The translations under genes and the position numbers were made by a program. Below the pieces are notes generated by a model. It had not been told where the DNA came from and made no database searches. It was given only the letters and a program-made list of their open reading frames with translations. Shown here in pieces: positions 53,078 to 62,151 of a stretch of 64,000 nucleotides of DNA. The DNA is from Methylovirgula sp. 4M-Z18 (GTDB taxonomy: Bacteria; Pseudomonadota; Alphaproteobacteria; Rhizobiales; Beijerinckiaceae), in contig NZ_CP149574.1 of assembly GCF_037890675.1 (NCBI RefSeq), forward strand, positions 3,014,874-3,078,873, read 5' to 3'. Within the stretch, counting starts at the first letter, position 1, and every line of letters starts with the position of its first letter.

Positions 53078-53206
53078 TAGCCAGTCCTCGTGCGTCGGAA
53101 GTGTTTCCATAAAGCGCCATGCTGGTAAATAACGAGTGAAAATTCGCGCCAGGCGCGGTAACTATTGTGGCTCATTTACGGTTAGGACCCAGCTGGAAGC
53201 GAGCTC

Positions 53207-54094
53207 TTGCAGACGACAATTTTCAATCCGGCCTTTGACATTGCCTTGCCGGACGCGGTGACAAGCCCCCTTGTTCTGAACTCGCCGCATTCGGGCCGGG
53301 TCTATCCGGAGGCATTTTTGGCCCAATCCAAACTCGATCCGATGACCTTGCGGCGCTCGGAAGATGCCTTTGTCGACAATCTGTTCCAGGATTGCGTCAC
53401 GCTCGGCGTTCCCTTGATGCGCGCCCATTTCCCGCGCGCCTGGCTCGACGTGAACCGCGAGCCGTTCGAACTCGATCCGCGCATGTTCGACGGGCGCCTG
53501 CCGGCCTTTGCCAATACCCGCTCGTTGCGGGTGGCGGGCGGGCTCGGCACGATTCCGCGCATCGTCGGCGAGGCGCAGGAAATCTATGCCCGGCGCTTGC
53601 CGGTTGAAGAGGCGAGCCAGCGCATCGACGAGGTCTACAAGCCTTATCACCGGACCTTGCGCGGCCTCACGAGCCAAGCCTTCAAAACCTTCGGCATGAG
53701 CGTCCTGATCGATTGCCATTCCATGCCCTCCTCGGCCTTTGCCGGTCGGCAGGGCGACAAGTTCAAATCCGATTTCGTGCTCGGCGACCGCTACGGCGCC
53801 AGCGCCGCACCGCAGCTCGTCGACGCCGCCGAAGAGACCCTGCGGCAATGCGGCTATCAGGTCCAGCGCAACCGGCCCTATGCCGGCGGGTTCATCACCG
53901 AGAGCTACGGCAATCCGGCCGCCCACAGCCATGCCCTGCAAATCGAGATCCGCCGCGATCTTTATATGGACGAGCGGCTGCTGCAGCCGTCCGAGCGGTT
54001 CGCGACGCTTGCCGCCGACCTGCGCCGAACCATCGCCGCGATCGCCGACACGGCCGCGGGCATGATCGCGCCGAAACGCCTCGCCGCGGAATAG
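53207..54094 (+). CDS. N-formylglutamate amidohydrolase family protein (second paralogue)
   Basis: A 295-residue hydrolase with family motifs NSPHSGRVYPEAFL (metal His), RAWLDVNREPFELDPRMF, SVLIDCHSMPSS and the C-terminal QIEIRRDLYMDE. It probably removes formate from N-formylglutamate or a related amide. The best start is TTG 53207, with GGAAGCGAG upstream. It is divergent from cpdR across the inverted-repeat element. The sRNA-like locus lies just after it on the other strand. It is only distantly like the paralogue at 29974. Confidence 0.9.
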   Translation: MQTTIFNPAFDIALPDAVTSPLVLNSPHSGRVYPEAFLAQSKLDPMTLRRSEDAFVDNLFQDCVTLGVPLMRAHFPRAWLDVNREPFELDPRMFDGRLPAFANTRSLRVAGGLGTIPRIVGEAQEIYARRLPVEEASQRIDEVYKPYHRTLRGLTSQAFKTFGMSVLIDCHSMPSSAFAGRQGDKFKSDFVLGDRYGASAAPQLVDAAEETLRQCGYQVQRNRPYAGGFITESYGNPAAHSHALQIEIRRDLYMDERLLQPSERFATLAADLRRTIAAIADTAAGMIAPKRLAAE

Positions 54095-54120
54095 AGACGG
54101 CCTGGAAATTAAACGCGGCG

Positions 54121-54208
54121 CGAAAAAAAGAGCCGCCTGAAACAGGCGGCCCAAGTCTAGGGAGGAAACGCCCAAGGAGGGCATTGGCGACAACATCGTT
54201 GCCGCACC
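54121..54208 (-). ncRNA. Candidate trans-acting sRNA with CUCC-rich loops (minus strand)
   Basis: On the minus strand this stretch ends in a textbook intrinsic terminator, GCCGCCTG-TTT-CAGGCGGC followed by TCTTTTTTTCG (stem 54132-54150, T-run to 54122). Upstream of it are a hairpin GCCC-TCCTT-GGGC, a single-stranded GTTTCCTCCC segment and another stem near the 5' end, giving CUCC sequences that could bind Shine-Dalgarno sites. A promoter-like CTTGCT (54243-54238) with CATATT (54219-54214) predicts a start near 54207, so an RNA of about 85 nt. The layout resembles rhizobial sRNAs such as the alpha-r8/MmgR type, as far as I remember; this is not verified. Confidence 0.65.
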
Positions 54209-54510
54209 GCAATAATATGCATGTGCGGCGCACAAAAAGCAAGAGGCTGCGCAAAGTTTTTCGAAATCAATCAGCGGCAATCAAATTTGCGCATCCGGCC
54301 CCGATTTTCGTGGGCTTTTATTCGTTTTCGGGGCGAAAACCCGAAATTTTCGTCAAAAAATTGTTACGTTCACTGGAATCGGCGCGACATTCGAGCGCCC
54401 GGCATCAACCTTTTGTATGCACAAATAGCATTGGAGACGCGAGAATTACGCATAACACCTCGAAATCGCCTCGTGCAGAGGTCATCTCTCACGCCCTGGA
54501 ACCCGACTCA
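54209..54510. other. 302-base gap before the epimerase gene
   Basis: Upstream part of the gap between the sRNA-like locus and the epimerase gene. It is AT-rich with several T and A runs (about 54255-54263 and 54353-54362) and holds promoter-like sequence for the sRNA (minus) and perhaps for the epimerase (plus). No other ORF, repeat or RNA structure is convincing. Confidence 0.4.
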
Positions 54511-55437
54511 ATGCCTGCCGACCAAGCTCCGATTCCTGTCGCTTCGACGTTCCTCACGCTCCAATCCGGCGATTCCCTCGCGCGAATCGCTCTCACCGGC
54601 GCGGAGCCCTTGGTCTGGCGCGTTGCGGAACGCGATTTGCTCTGGACGCCCGATCCCGCCTATTGGTCGGCGACCAGCCCGATCCTCTTCCCGCTCGTCG
54701 GCTGGGCGCGGAACGGGGAAATCCGGGTCGATGGCCGCACCTACCCGATGGGCGTGCACGGCTTTGCCGCGTCGAAGACCTTCGACGTCGTGGCGCGCTC
54801 GGCGAATGCGGCAACCCTCCGCCTGCGCAACGACCCAGCGACCCACGCCGGCTTCCCCTTTCACTTCATGCTCGACGTGACCTACCGGCTCGACCAAGAC
54901 GCGCTCATCAGCATGTTCGACATCAGCAACCCGGGAACCGAGCCCCTGCCCTACGCGCTCGGCGTCCATCCCGGCTTTTGCTGGCCCTTCGCCGGCGGCG
55001 CGCAGAGCGAGTACAGCCTGCATTTCCCGCGCGACGAACGCGCCGAAGTGCCGATCATCGCGCCCGACGGACTGTTCTCACGCGAAGCCCGGCCCATTCC
55101 GCTCAAAGATCGGACATTGCCGCTCAGCCCGGAGCTTTTTGCCCGCGAGGCCCTTTGCCTGCTGCACGCGGCCAGCCCGTCCTTAAGCTTCGCACACAAG
55201 GATGGCGCAGCCATCGAGTTGATTTGCGAGGATTTTCCGCATTTCGCCTTCTGGACCAAGCCCGGCGCGCCCTATCTGTGCCTGGAGGCCTGGACGGGTC
55301 ACGGCGATCCGGTCGGCTTTACCGGCGACATTCGCGAGAAGCCGTCAATGCGCCTTCTTGCGCCGGGGGACGTGGCGCGGCACGCGGTCACCTTCCGCTA
55401 CCACGCTCCAGTTTATAGCAACGGTCACGAAGAGTGA
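54511..55437 (+). CDS. Aldose 1-epimerase family protein
   Basis: A 308-residue galactose-mutarotase-like protein of the LacX/YihR group. FLTLQSGDSLARIALTGAEPLVWRV begins the beta-sandwich, and ILFPLVGWARNGEIRVDGRTYPMGVHGFAASKTF contains the first catalytic histidine. YALGVHPGFCWPF supplies the second His, and LEAWTGHGDP the acidic end. It interconverts sugar anomers; the substrate is unknown. ATG 54511 is chosen; the open frame upstream overlaps the previous gene out of frame. A hairpin follows, with the stop codon inside it. Confidence 0.86.
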   Translation: MPADQAPIPVASTFLTLQSGDSLARIALTGAEPLVWRVAERDLLWTPDPAYWSATSPILFPLVGWARNGEIRVDGRTYPMGVHGFAASKTFDVVARSANAATLRLRNDPATHAGFPFHFMLDVTYRLDQDALISMFDISNPGTEPLPYALGVHPGFCWPFAGGAQSEYSLHFPRDERAEVPIIAPDGLFSREARPIPLKDRTLPLSPELFAREALCLLHAASPSLSFAHKDGAAIELICEDFPHFAFWTKPGAPYLCLEAWTGHGDPVGFTGDIREKPSMRLLAPGDVARHAVTFRYHAPVYSNGHEE

Positions 55438-55524
55438 CCGTTGGTTCTTTTCTTCATTTTTCGCCTTTTCAAGGCGATAGCGAAAAATGAAGAGTGGTCC
55501 AAAGGTCGCGTCCGCGACCTTTGG
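55419..55524. terminator. Three stacked perfect hairpins between convergent genes
   Basis: Hairpin A is CAACGGTCAC/GTGACCGTTG around GAAGA (55419-55443), followed by TTCTTTTCTTC. Hairpin B has 14-bp arms TCTTCATTTTTCGC and complement (55451-55464 with 55480-55493). Hairpin C has 12-bp arms CCAAAGGTCGCG and complement (55499-55510 with 55513-55524). The epimerase stop codon lies inside A, and C sits three bases past the GST stop on the opposite strand. A reads as a terminator for the epimerase and C-B for the GST. Confidence 0.7.
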
Positions 55525-55526
55525 CA

Positions 55527-56228
55527 TTAAACAGCACCTACGCTCGCCGCAGTCTGGCCGAAGAGGATCTTCTTCGCTTCCTCGGTCATCGGCGCGGGCG
55601 CGCTGATGGCGGCGCCCTTTTCATAGGCACGCACCGTCGCAGGCCGCGCGCGAATCGCCTCGAACCAACGCTTGAGATGCGGAAAATCCTCAAGCTTCTG
55701 GCCTTGCCGCTCGTACGGCACGATCCAGGGATAGGCCGCCATATCGGCAATCGAATAATCGCCGGCAACGAATTCGTACTTTGCAAGCTGCCGGTCGAGC
55801 ACGCCGTAGAGCCGATTGGTCTCATTCACATAGCGGTCGATCGCGTAAGGGAGTTTTTCCGGCGCATAGGCACTGAAATGATGATTCTGCCCGGCCATCG
55901 GCCCGAGCCCCCCCATCTGCCAGAACAGCCATTGCAGCACATTGGTCTTGCCGCGCACGTCGGCGGGCATGAATTTTCCGGTCTTTTCAGCGAGATAGAC
56001 GAGAATCGCCCCGGATTCGAAGACGCTGATCGGCGCGCCGCCATCCTTGGGCGCCCGGTCGATGATCGCCGGCATGCGGTTGTTCGGTGAAAAGCTGAGA
56101 AATTCGGGGCGGAACTGGTCGCCCTTACCGATGTTGACCGGATGAATGTCGTAATCGAGCCCTGTCTCCTCCAGAAACATCGTGATCTTGTGACCGTTCG
56201 GGGTGGGCCAATAATGCAATTCGATCAT
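55527..56228 (-). CDS. Glutathione S-transferase (YfcG/Nu-class-like disulfide oxidoreductase)
   Basis: A 233-residue GST. The thioredoxin-fold N-terminus (HYWPTPNGHKITMFLEETGLDYDIHPVNIGKGDQFRPEFLSFSPNNRMPAIID) is followed by SVFESGAILVYLAEKTGKFMP and an all-helical C-terminal domain with NVLQWLFWQMGGLGPMAGQNHHF. The TPN at the active-site start and the QMGGLGPM motif are typical of YfcG-type enzymes, which use glutathione to reduce disulfides. It faces the epimerase gene across three hairpins. Its start is 132-170 bases from the divergent MscS gene. Confidence 0.9.
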   Translation of the reverse strand: MIELHYWPTPNGHKITMFLEETGLDYDIHPVNIGKGDQFRPEFLSFSPNNRMPAIIDRAPKDGGAPISVFESGAILVYLAEKTGKFMPADVRGKTNVLQWLFWQMGGLGPMAGQNHHFSAYAPEKLPYAIDRYVNETNRLYGVLDRQLAKYEFVAGDYSIADMAAYPWIVPYERQGQKLEDFPHLKRWFEAIRARPATVRAYEKGAAISAPAPMTEEAKKILFGQTAASVGAV

Positions 56229-56398
56229 GCGGTCCTCTTAATTGCGTGGCATAGCGCTAATCTGGGGCGCCAAAGGACGGCGGGCCAGTCCCTGCCGCAA
56301 GAAAACCGGAATTGGCGGCGAGGGAGGCTCTCCGCTCCCTGCCGAGAAACCGCTACCATATGATTGCCCCTCGTCATCCCGAATCGCAGAGGTCGCCT

Positions 56399-58801
56399 GT
56401 GTTCCGAACGCTTCTCGCCCGCTTCCTCGCCGCGCTCCTGCTGCTCAGCGCATCGGTCGCGCTGGCCCAGACGCCCTCACCGGTGGACGCCTTCAAGCAG
56501 CGGCTCGACGGGCCGAAGATCGCGCTCGACGCCGTGCAGAGCACTCTGCTGCGCCAGAATCTCGATGACCCGACCCTGACCGGGTTGCGCACCGATCTCG
56601 AACCGCTCGCCCCGAAGATTCAGAAGATTCTCGATGAATTGAATCAGCAGATCGCGACCGTGAAGGTGCGGCTGAGCCCGCCCGCCAAGCCCGACGACAC
56701 GCCCGACCAAGTGGCGCAACGGAACGATCAGCAAAAGCTGTTCGATGACCTTAGCGCCCAGGCCAATCAGGCTCAGGCGATGCAGACGCAAATTCAGCAA
56801 CTCGCCGAGGCAATCAGCACTCGGCGGCACGACCTCTTCGCGCGCGCCCATTTCGAACAGGGCGACGGCATTTTCAGCCCCTCGCTCTGGCGCTCCGTCG
56901 CACGAGAATTGCCGAACGACCTCATGGCTTCCCAAGTCGTCCTTGGCGATTGGCTATCGGGCGCGCGCAGCAAATTGGGCGGGTTGCGGCTGCTGCGCTT
57001 CGTCACAACTCTGCTGTTCATCGGGTTGCTTTATTGGCCGGTGATTACGATTTCGCGCCGAGTCATGCGTCGGGATCCGAAAATCTCCGCGCCGACCAAA
57101 TTGCAAAAGGTTTTGGCGGCGATCTGGGTTGCAGCGGTCAGCGCGAGCATTCCAATCTCGATGTATATCGCCGTCAGCTATACTTTCGACACGTTCCATC
57201 TGCTCAACTCGCGCTTCGAGCCGTTGGGACGTGAAATGTCGATTGCGGTGGTGCGCGTCAGCCTGGCGATCGGCATCGCCCGCGGTCTGTTGTCGCCGAA
57301 ACTGCCGACGTGGCGCCTGCTCGACCTGACCGATCCGGTGATCAAGAAATTGCGGCACCTGGCGCTGACCTTGGCCGTCGTGATTTCGATTACCAAGATC
57401 CTCGACAAGTTCACCGACATCATCTTTGCCAGCCTGCCGGTGCCGGTTGCCATTCGCGGCATCGGTGCGCTCGCCGTTGCGCTGATCATGGCCGGCACGC
57501 TGAAGGGCATTCTCGGCACCGACCCGCATGACGATCCGAATTACGATCCGCGCACGGAATCGCAGCGCAATATCTTCGCGCCGATCCGCCTCGCCGCATG
57601 GTCGGCCATCGCCATCGTCATTCTGGCGGACGTCTCGGGCTATGTCGCCTTTGCCTCGTTCATCGCCGACCAGGTCGCCTGGATCACGCTGATCGGCTGT
57701 CTTCTCTATATGTTCACCGTGCTGGCCGAAGAAGGCATCACGCAGACGTTCAAGCCACACGGGATGATGGGCCGCGCCATTCTGTCCAGCATCGGCCTCA
57801 AGCACGAAACCCTCGAGCAGATCAGCGCCCTGACCAGCGGCGCCTTGCGCCTCGCTCTCATCGTGATGGCGGTCATGCTGCTGCTGCTGCCGTGGGGGAT
57901 TCAATCGGACGACATGTTCGGCTACATGCGCAACGCCTTCTTCGGTTTCAAGGTCGGCGACGTCACCATCTCGCTGTCGGCGATCGTCATCGGCGTGCTG
58001 CTCTTTGCCGTCGGCGCCGTGGCGACGCGCGGCTTCCAGAACTGGTTCGAAGTCAGGTTCCTGCCACATACGCAGCTCGATCTCGGCCTGCGCAACTCCA
58101 TCAAGACCAGCATTGGCTATGTCGGCTATATGATGGCGCTGTCGCTCGGGCTGTCCTACATGGGCCTGAGCTTCGAGAAGCTGACCTACGTGCTCAGCGC
58201 GCTGTCGGTCGGTATCGGTTTCGGTCTGCAATCCGTCGTCAACAATTTCGTCTCCGGGTTGATCCTATTGTGGGAGCGTGCCATCCGCGTCGGCGACTGG
58301 ATCGTCGTTGGCGACGAGCAAGGCTATGTGCGCCGCATCAATGTGCGCTCCACCGAAATCGAGACTTTCGACCGCGCCACCGTCGTCGTACCGAATTCGA
58401 GCCTTGTGACGGGTGTTGTCAAAAATCTGTTGCGTTCGGATCGTGTCGGCCGCGTCGTCTTGCCGATCGGCGTGAGCCATCGCGCCGATCCGGACAAAGT
58501 GCGGGAAATCCTCATCGAATGCGCCAAGGCGCACGATCTCGTCCTGTCGATTCCGGCGCCCATCGTCCTCTTCACCGCCATCACCGATACGGTCTTGCGG
58601 TTCGAATTGATCTGCTTTTGCGAGGACGTCGAGAAAGGCGCCCGCACTCGCAGCGACTTGTCCTTCGCCATCTTCAAGCGCCTGAAGGACGCCGACATTG
58701 CGATGCCGTATAACGATGTCACGGTGCGCGGGCTCGAACAATTCGGCCGGGCGCTCGGACAGGGCGTCCAGGACGCGATCAAACCCAAGGAGTCGGCCTA
58801 G
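56399..58801 (+). CDS. DUF3772/MscS-family mechanosensitive channel
   Basis: An 800-residue large MscS-type channel. A signal peptide ([22 protein letters not shown]) precedes a periplasmic coiled-coil domain, about residues 25-160 (DUF3772). Several membrane helices follow, then the pore helix and MscS beta domain: [71 protein letters not shown]. It opens under membrane tension to protect against osmotic downshift. GTG 56399 is preferred because AGAGG lies six bases upstream and it begins at the signal peptide; earlier in-frame starts (56312, 56360) are less supported. No operon partner is evident. Confidence 0.92.
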   Translation: MFRTLLARFLAALLLLSASVALAQTPSPVDAFKQRLDGPKIALDAVQSTLLRQNLDDPTLTGLRTDLEPLAPKIQKILDELNQQIATVKVRLSPPAKPDDTPDQVAQRNDQQKLFDDLSAQANQAQAMQTQIQQLAEAISTRRHDLFARAHFEQGDGIFSPSLWRSVARELPNDLMASQVVLGDWLSGARSKLGGLRLLRFVTTLLFIGLLYWPVITISRRVMRRDPKISAPTKLQKVLAAIWVAAVSASIPISMYIAVSYTFDTFHLLNSRFEPLGREMSIAVVRVSLAIGIARGLLSPKLPTWRLLDLTDPVIKKLRHLALTLAVVISITKILDKFTDIIFASLPVPVAIRGIGALAVALIMAGTLKGILGTDPHDDPNYDPRTESQRNIFAPIRLAAWSAIAIVILADVSGYVAFASFIADQVAWITLIGCLLYMFTVLAEEGITQTFKPHGMMGRAILSSIGLKHETLEQISALTSGALRLALIVMAVMLLLLPWGIQSDDMFGYMRNAFFGFKVGDVTISLSAIVIGVLLFAVGAVATRGFQNWFEVRFLPHTQLDLGLRNSIKTSIGYVGYMMALSLGLSYMGLSFEKLTYVLSALSVGIGFGLQSVVNNFVSGLILLWERAIRVGDWIVVGDEQGYVRRINVRSTEIETFDRATVVVPNSSLVTGVVKNLLRSDRVGRVVLPIGVSHRADPDKVREILIECAKAHDLVLSIPAPIVLFTAITDTVLRFELICFCEDVEKGARTRSDLSFAIFKRLKDADIAMPYNDVTVRGLEQFGRALGQGVQDAIKPKESA

Positions 58802-58872
58802 GTCGCGGTGACACCAGCCTTCGCCCTTGCGCGCAACGCTTGGCCCGGTTACGACTCGCCACCCTCTCTAGG

Positions 58873-60129
58873 ATGTCTCTGATGGCCCACGACGCACCGC
58901 TTTCGCCTCTCGCCCCCAAAACCTATCCCGACATGCCCGAGATCGAGGGCGTGCGCTTTGCCAGCGCCGCGGCGGGCATCCGCTACAAGGACCGCACCGA
59001 TGTCATGCTGGCCTTGATGGACAAGGGCACCGAGGTTGCGGGGGTGTTCACCACGTCGAAATGCCCTTCCGCGCCGGTCGACTGGTGCCGTAGCAAATTG
59101 AAGAACGGCAAGGCCCGCGCGCTCGTGGTGAATTCGGGCAATGCCAATGCGTTTACCGGCAAGACCGGCGTCGCCAGCGTCAAGCTGACCGCCGACATCG
59201 CCGCGAAAGCCACCGGCGCCAAAGCGGGCGAGATCTTCCTGGCATCGACGGGCGTGATCGGCGAACCGCTCGACGCCAGCAAATTCGAAGGCGTCTTGAA
59301 CAAACTCGCGAAGGACGCGAGCGGTGACGGAATTCTCGCTGCCGCCAAGGCGATCATGACCACCGACACCTATCCCAAAGTTGCAACCGCGACCGCGAAG
59401 CTCGGCGGCGTCGATGTGAAGATTAGCGGCATCGCCAAAGGCGCCGGAATGATCGCGCCCGATATGGCAACGATGCTCTCCTTCATCTTCACCGATGCGC
59501 CGATCGCAGCGCCCGCGCTGCAGGCCATGCTGTCGAAAGCGGTGAAAGGATCGTTCAATTGCATCACCGTCGACAGCGACACGTCGACCTCCGACACGTT
59601 GATGCTGTTTGCAACGGGCGCAGCCGCAAAGCGCGGTGCGCCACATGTGGCCGCCGCCAATGACCGCAGGCTCGCGGGCTTCCGCGCCGCGCTCGAAGAG
59701 GTCGTGATGAATCTGGCGCATCAAGTGGTGCGCGATGGCGAAGGCGCGCGCAAATTCGTGGAGATCACGGTCGACGGTGCAGCGAGCGCCGGCGCGGCCA
59801 AACGCATCGCGCTGTCGATCGCCAATTCGCCGTTGGTGAAGACCGCCGTTGCGGGCGAGGACGCGAATTGGGGCCGCATCGTCGCGGCTGTCGGCAAAGC
59901 GGGCGAGCGCGCGGAGCGCGACAAGCTCGCGATCTGGTTCGGCGACATCCGCGTCGCGCACAAGGGCCTGCGCGACCCGGCTTATAGCGAAGACAAAACC
60001 TCTGCGTATATGAAAGGCGAGAAGATCGACATCCGCGTCCATGTCGGCGTCGGCGCGGCGTCGGCGACGGTGTGGACCTGCGATCTCACCAAGGCTTATG
60101 TCGAAATTAACGGTGATTATCGGTCATAG
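58873..60129 (+). CDS. argJ: Bifunctional glutamate N-acetyltransferase/ornithine acetyltransferase ArgJ
   Basis: A 418-residue enzyme of arginine synthesis, catalysing transacetylation from acetylornithine to glutamate and probably also acetylation of glutamate by acetyl-CoA. Self-cleavage occurs before the catalytic Thr in the sequence [16 protein letters not shown] (about residues 196-211), and [18 protein letters not shown] and the C-terminal NGDYRS are typical. ATG 58873 is used; 58882 is an alternative. The next genes are a lipoprotein and a mutT-type gene. Arginine genes other than argJ are not present. Confidence 0.95.
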   Translation: MSLMAHDAPLSPLAPKTYPDMPEIEGVRFASAAAGIRYKDRTDVMLALMDKGTEVAGVFTTSKCPSAPVDWCRSKLKNGKARALVVNSGNANAFTGKTGVASVKLTADIAAKATGAKAGEIFLASTGVIGEPLDASKFEGVLNKLAKDASGDGILAAAKAIMTTDTYPKVATATAKLGGVDVKISGIAKGAGMIAPDMATMLSFIFTDAPIAAPALQAMLSKAVKGSFNCITVDSDTSTSDTLMLFATGAAAKRGAPHVAAANDRRLAGFRAALEEVVMNLAHQVVRDGEGARKFVEITVDGAASAGAAKRIALSIANSPLVKTAVAGEDANWGRIVAAVGKAGERAERDKLAIWFGDIRVAHKGLRDPAYSEDKTSAYMKGEKIDIRVHVGVGAASATVWTCDLTKAYVEINGDYRS

Positions 60130-60226
60130 CGGCGGGGCGCGTCATAAAGTCGTAGAAATTGTCAAATCATACATCGTGAATTCCAACCTATTGCATGGCT
60201 CATAATCTGAGATGATGGAGGCATTG

Positions 60227-60739
60227 ATGCGTAAGATCCTTTTTGCCACGGCTGTTTCTGTTCTTTTGGCGGGCTGCAACAGCGGCATCGGCACGAGAGC
60301 CAGCGCCGATTTCGATCCACAGGAAGCGGCCTTCGTGCGTGCGCCCGGCAATGTGACGATTGCTGGTAATATCTCGGCGGCCGCGGAAAACGGCGTCGAA
60401 GTGTCGGGCGCCAATGCGGTCGTTCGCCTCATTCCGGTCACGGCCTACGCGCGCGACCGTTTCAACACACTTTACGCCGGCCGGAGCTTCGCACCGCTCA
60501 GCGCCGGATCGCGCGTCCCGCCGGCCGATCCGGCCTATGCACAATATAGCCGCACGGTGAAGTCGGACTTCCAGGGCAATTATAAGTTCGATCATGTCGG
60601 CCCCGGCAGATATTACGTCTCGGCGCAGGTCTCCTGCCCCGCTGCCGCGAAAGAATGTGCCGGCGGCTCGGTCTATAACGTCGTCAACGTTCCCGCCGGC
60701 CCCGGCGGCACGGTGCAGCTCAATCTCATCGGCGATTGA
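60227..60739 (+). CDS. Carboxypeptidase-regulatory-like lipoprotein
   Basis: A 170-residue predicted lipoprotein. The signal MRKILFATAVSVLLAGC carries the lipobox LLAG-C, with the acylated Cys at residue 17. Beyond it, a beta-rich domain holds VTIAGNISAAAENGVEVSGANAVVRLIPVTAYARDRFNTLY and SDFQGNYKFDHVGPGRYYVSAQVSC, resembling carboxypeptidase-regulatory-like or transthyretin-like domains. Function is unknown. GGAGG five bases before ATG 60227 fixes the start. It overlaps the mutT-type gene only if TTG 60736 were used for that gene. Confidence 0.78.
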   Translation: MRKILFATAVSVLLAGCNSGIGTRASADFDPQEAAFVRAPGNVTIAGNISAAAENGVEVSGANAVVRLIPVTAYARDRFNTLYAGRSFAPLSAGSRVPPADPAYAQYSRTVKSDFQGNYKFDHVGPGRYYVSAQVSCPAAAKECAGGSVYNVVNVPAGPGGTVQLNLIGD

Positions 60740-60747
60740 ACGACATT

Positions 60748-61152
60748 ATGAAGCTCTTGCTGGTGGTGGCCGTTGCGCTCGTCGATACGGACAATCGCGT
60801 GTTGATCGCGCAGCGCCCCGAAGGCAAGCAGCTTGCCGGCCTCTGGGAATTTCCCGGCGGAAAATTGGATGCGGGCGAGCGCCCGGAGCAGGCGCTCATC
60901 CGCGAATTGCATGAAGAACTCGGCATCATCGTCAAACACGAGTGCCTCGCGCCGCTCACCTTCGCGAGCCATGCCTATGAGACGTTTCACCTGTTGATGC
61001 CGCTGTACATCTGCCGCCGCTGGGAAGGGCTCGCGCAATCGCGTGAAGGCCAGGCGCTGAAATGGGTGCGTGCAGGCAAGCTGCGCGACTATCCCATGCC
61101 GCCCGCCGACGAGCCGCTGATTCCGCCGCTGATCGACCTACTCGGCGTCTGA
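60748..61152 (+). CDS. mutT: 8-oxo-dGTP diphosphatase (MutT/Nudix)
   Basis: A 134-residue Nudix hydrolase that cleans 8-oxo-dGTP from the nucleotide pool. The Nudix box is GGKLDAGERPEQALIRELHEELGI (G-x5-E-x7-REUXEE pattern), with LWEFPGGK before it and a helix at the C-terminus (YPMPPADEPLIPPLIDLL). ATG 60748 is preferred by length; a TTG at 60736 overlaps the previous stop. The argJ-mutT neighbourhood is often seen in Rhizobiales. It converges on the phosphatase-like gene, overlapping its stop by a few bases. Confidence 0.9.
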   Translation: MKLLLVVAVALVDTDNRVLIAQRPEGKQLAGLWEFPGGKLDAGERPEQALIRELHEELGIIVKHECLAPLTFASHAYETFHLLMPLYICRRWEGLAQSREGQALKWVRAGKLRDYPMPPADEPLIPPLIDLLGV

Positions 61153-61695
61153 CAGACGCAGCGCCCAGCCGTTGCCGCGGCGGCTTAGGTCCGCGACGGA
61201 CAGCGGCGCCGCGTCGATCCGCCAGAAACAGGCCGCCGGCGCCTGCAGGGCATGAATGAGCGCCGCCCGCACCACCGATGAATGGGTGATCGCCAGTGTG
61301 TGCCCGACAAACGAAGCCCCGTCGAGCCAGGCACCGACCCGCGCGATCAGATGACCGAGCGATTCGCCGCCATGGGGCGCGGCGTCGATGTCCCGCATCC
61401 ACGCGGCCACGGCCTCGGGCTCGGCGGTGGCGATGGCTTGCAACGTCTGCCCGCCCCAGCGGCCGTAATCGCATTCGCGCAGCGCCTCGTCCGGCTGAGC
61501 CCTGAGGCCAAGCGCCTCGGCCGTCTGCAGCGCCCGGAGCAGCGGACTGGTCAAAACCCGCTCCATTCCGAACCGCCCGGCAAGCTTTTGCGCCGCGGCA
61601 AGGCCGCGCGCATCCAGCGCCTCATCCAGTGGAAATCCGGCCTGCCGCAGCAGCGGGGTGGCGGAATGGCAGAGCAAGGTGAGGCGCGGCGTCAT
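61138..61695 (-). CDS. Histidine-phosphatase-superfamily protein with degenerate RHG motif
   Basis: A 185-residue protein of the histidine phosphatase (phosphoglycerate mutase-like) fold. The usual RHG start reads CHSA in LTLLCHSATPLLRQAGFPLD: the catalytic histidine remains but the phosphate-binding arginine is Cys. The second histidine (AITHSSVVRAAL), a later Arg-Glu (RECDYG) and ERVLTSPLLRALQTAEAL are retained. It is divergent from the riboswitch-cbtB-cbtA transcript, as cobalamin-linked phosphatases of this type often are, and so may have a role in cobalamin or phosphate metabolism. Activity is uncertain. Confidence 0.8.
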   Translation of the reverse strand: MTPRLTLLCHSATPLLRQAGFPLDEALDARGLAAAQKLAGRFGMERVLTSPLLRALQTAEALGLRAQPDEALRECDYGRWGGQTLQAIATAEPEAVAAWMRDIDAAPHGGESLGHLIARVGAWLDGASFVGHTLAITHSSVVRAALIHALQAPAACFWRIDAAPLSVADLSRRGNGWALRLSDAE

Positions 61696-61787
61696 GGGGG
61701 CTGATGTCGCCGATCCCCGCCGCCTTGGCAAGCCCGCACCGGGCCATTTGACTTTTATGACAACAGGCCGCTTAATGACTCTCGTCG

Positions 61788-61872
61788 TCGACACTGGGAA
61801 GCCGATGGAAATCCGGCACGGTCGCGCCACTGTGATCGAGGCTTGAAGCCTCGAAAGTCAGACCCCAGTCGA
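61788..61872 (+). promoter_or_regulatory. Compact cobalamin riboswitch upstream of cbtB
   Basis: Conserved blocks of the cobalamin aptamer are visible: GGGAAGCCG (61796-61804), ATCCGGCACGG (61811-61821), GTCGCGCCACTGTGA (61821-61835) and the B12-box-like AGTCAGACC (61856-61864). A stem of about eight pairs, CTGGG with CCCAG plus CGA/TCG, closes the element. It is shorter than the classical riboswitch. It lies 47 bases before the cbtB ATG, so B12 would presumably turn off the cobalt transporter. Confidence 0.75.
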
Positions 61873-61918
61873 AACGCACCTTTCTCAATCGGGACGCGAA
61901 AATCCCAAGGAGTTTTTG

Positions 61919-62131
61919 ATGGCAACCGCCGTTCTTTCCCCCGCCGCGCAACAACCCATCGCCATACCGCTCAAGGAAATTCTGCCCTGGGCGATCTTCA
62001 CTGCCGTTCTCGCGCTCTTCGCCATTTACTTCGTTGGCGCTGAAGAGGGCGCAACCTCGATCATCCAGGGCATGTACATCCACGAATGGGTGCACGACGG
62101 CCGCCACCTGCTCGGCTTCCCCTGCCACTGA
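61919..62131 (+). CDS. cbtB: Cobalt transporter subunit CbtB
   Basis: A 70-residue membrane protein with one hydrophobic segment (LPWAIFTAVLALFAIYFVG) and a C-terminal His-rich, metal-binding tail (IHEWVHDGRHLLGFPCH), as in CbtB. Together with CbtA it forms a proposed cobalt importer of B12-regulated operons. The ATG follows AAGGAG by six bases. The upstream riboswitch controls it. It ends 20 bases before cbtA. Confidence 0.9.
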   Translation: MATAVLSPAAQQPIAIPLKEILPWAIFTAVLALFAIYFVGAEEGATSIIQGMYIHEWVHDGRHLLGFPCH

Positions 62132-62151
62132 GATAAGATCGGATTTAAATC

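Noticed and set aside
56954-58231. 425-residue minus-strand ORF in the MscS gene
   Set aside because: His/Glu/Gln-rich composition with no domain, antisense to a well-supported channel gene.
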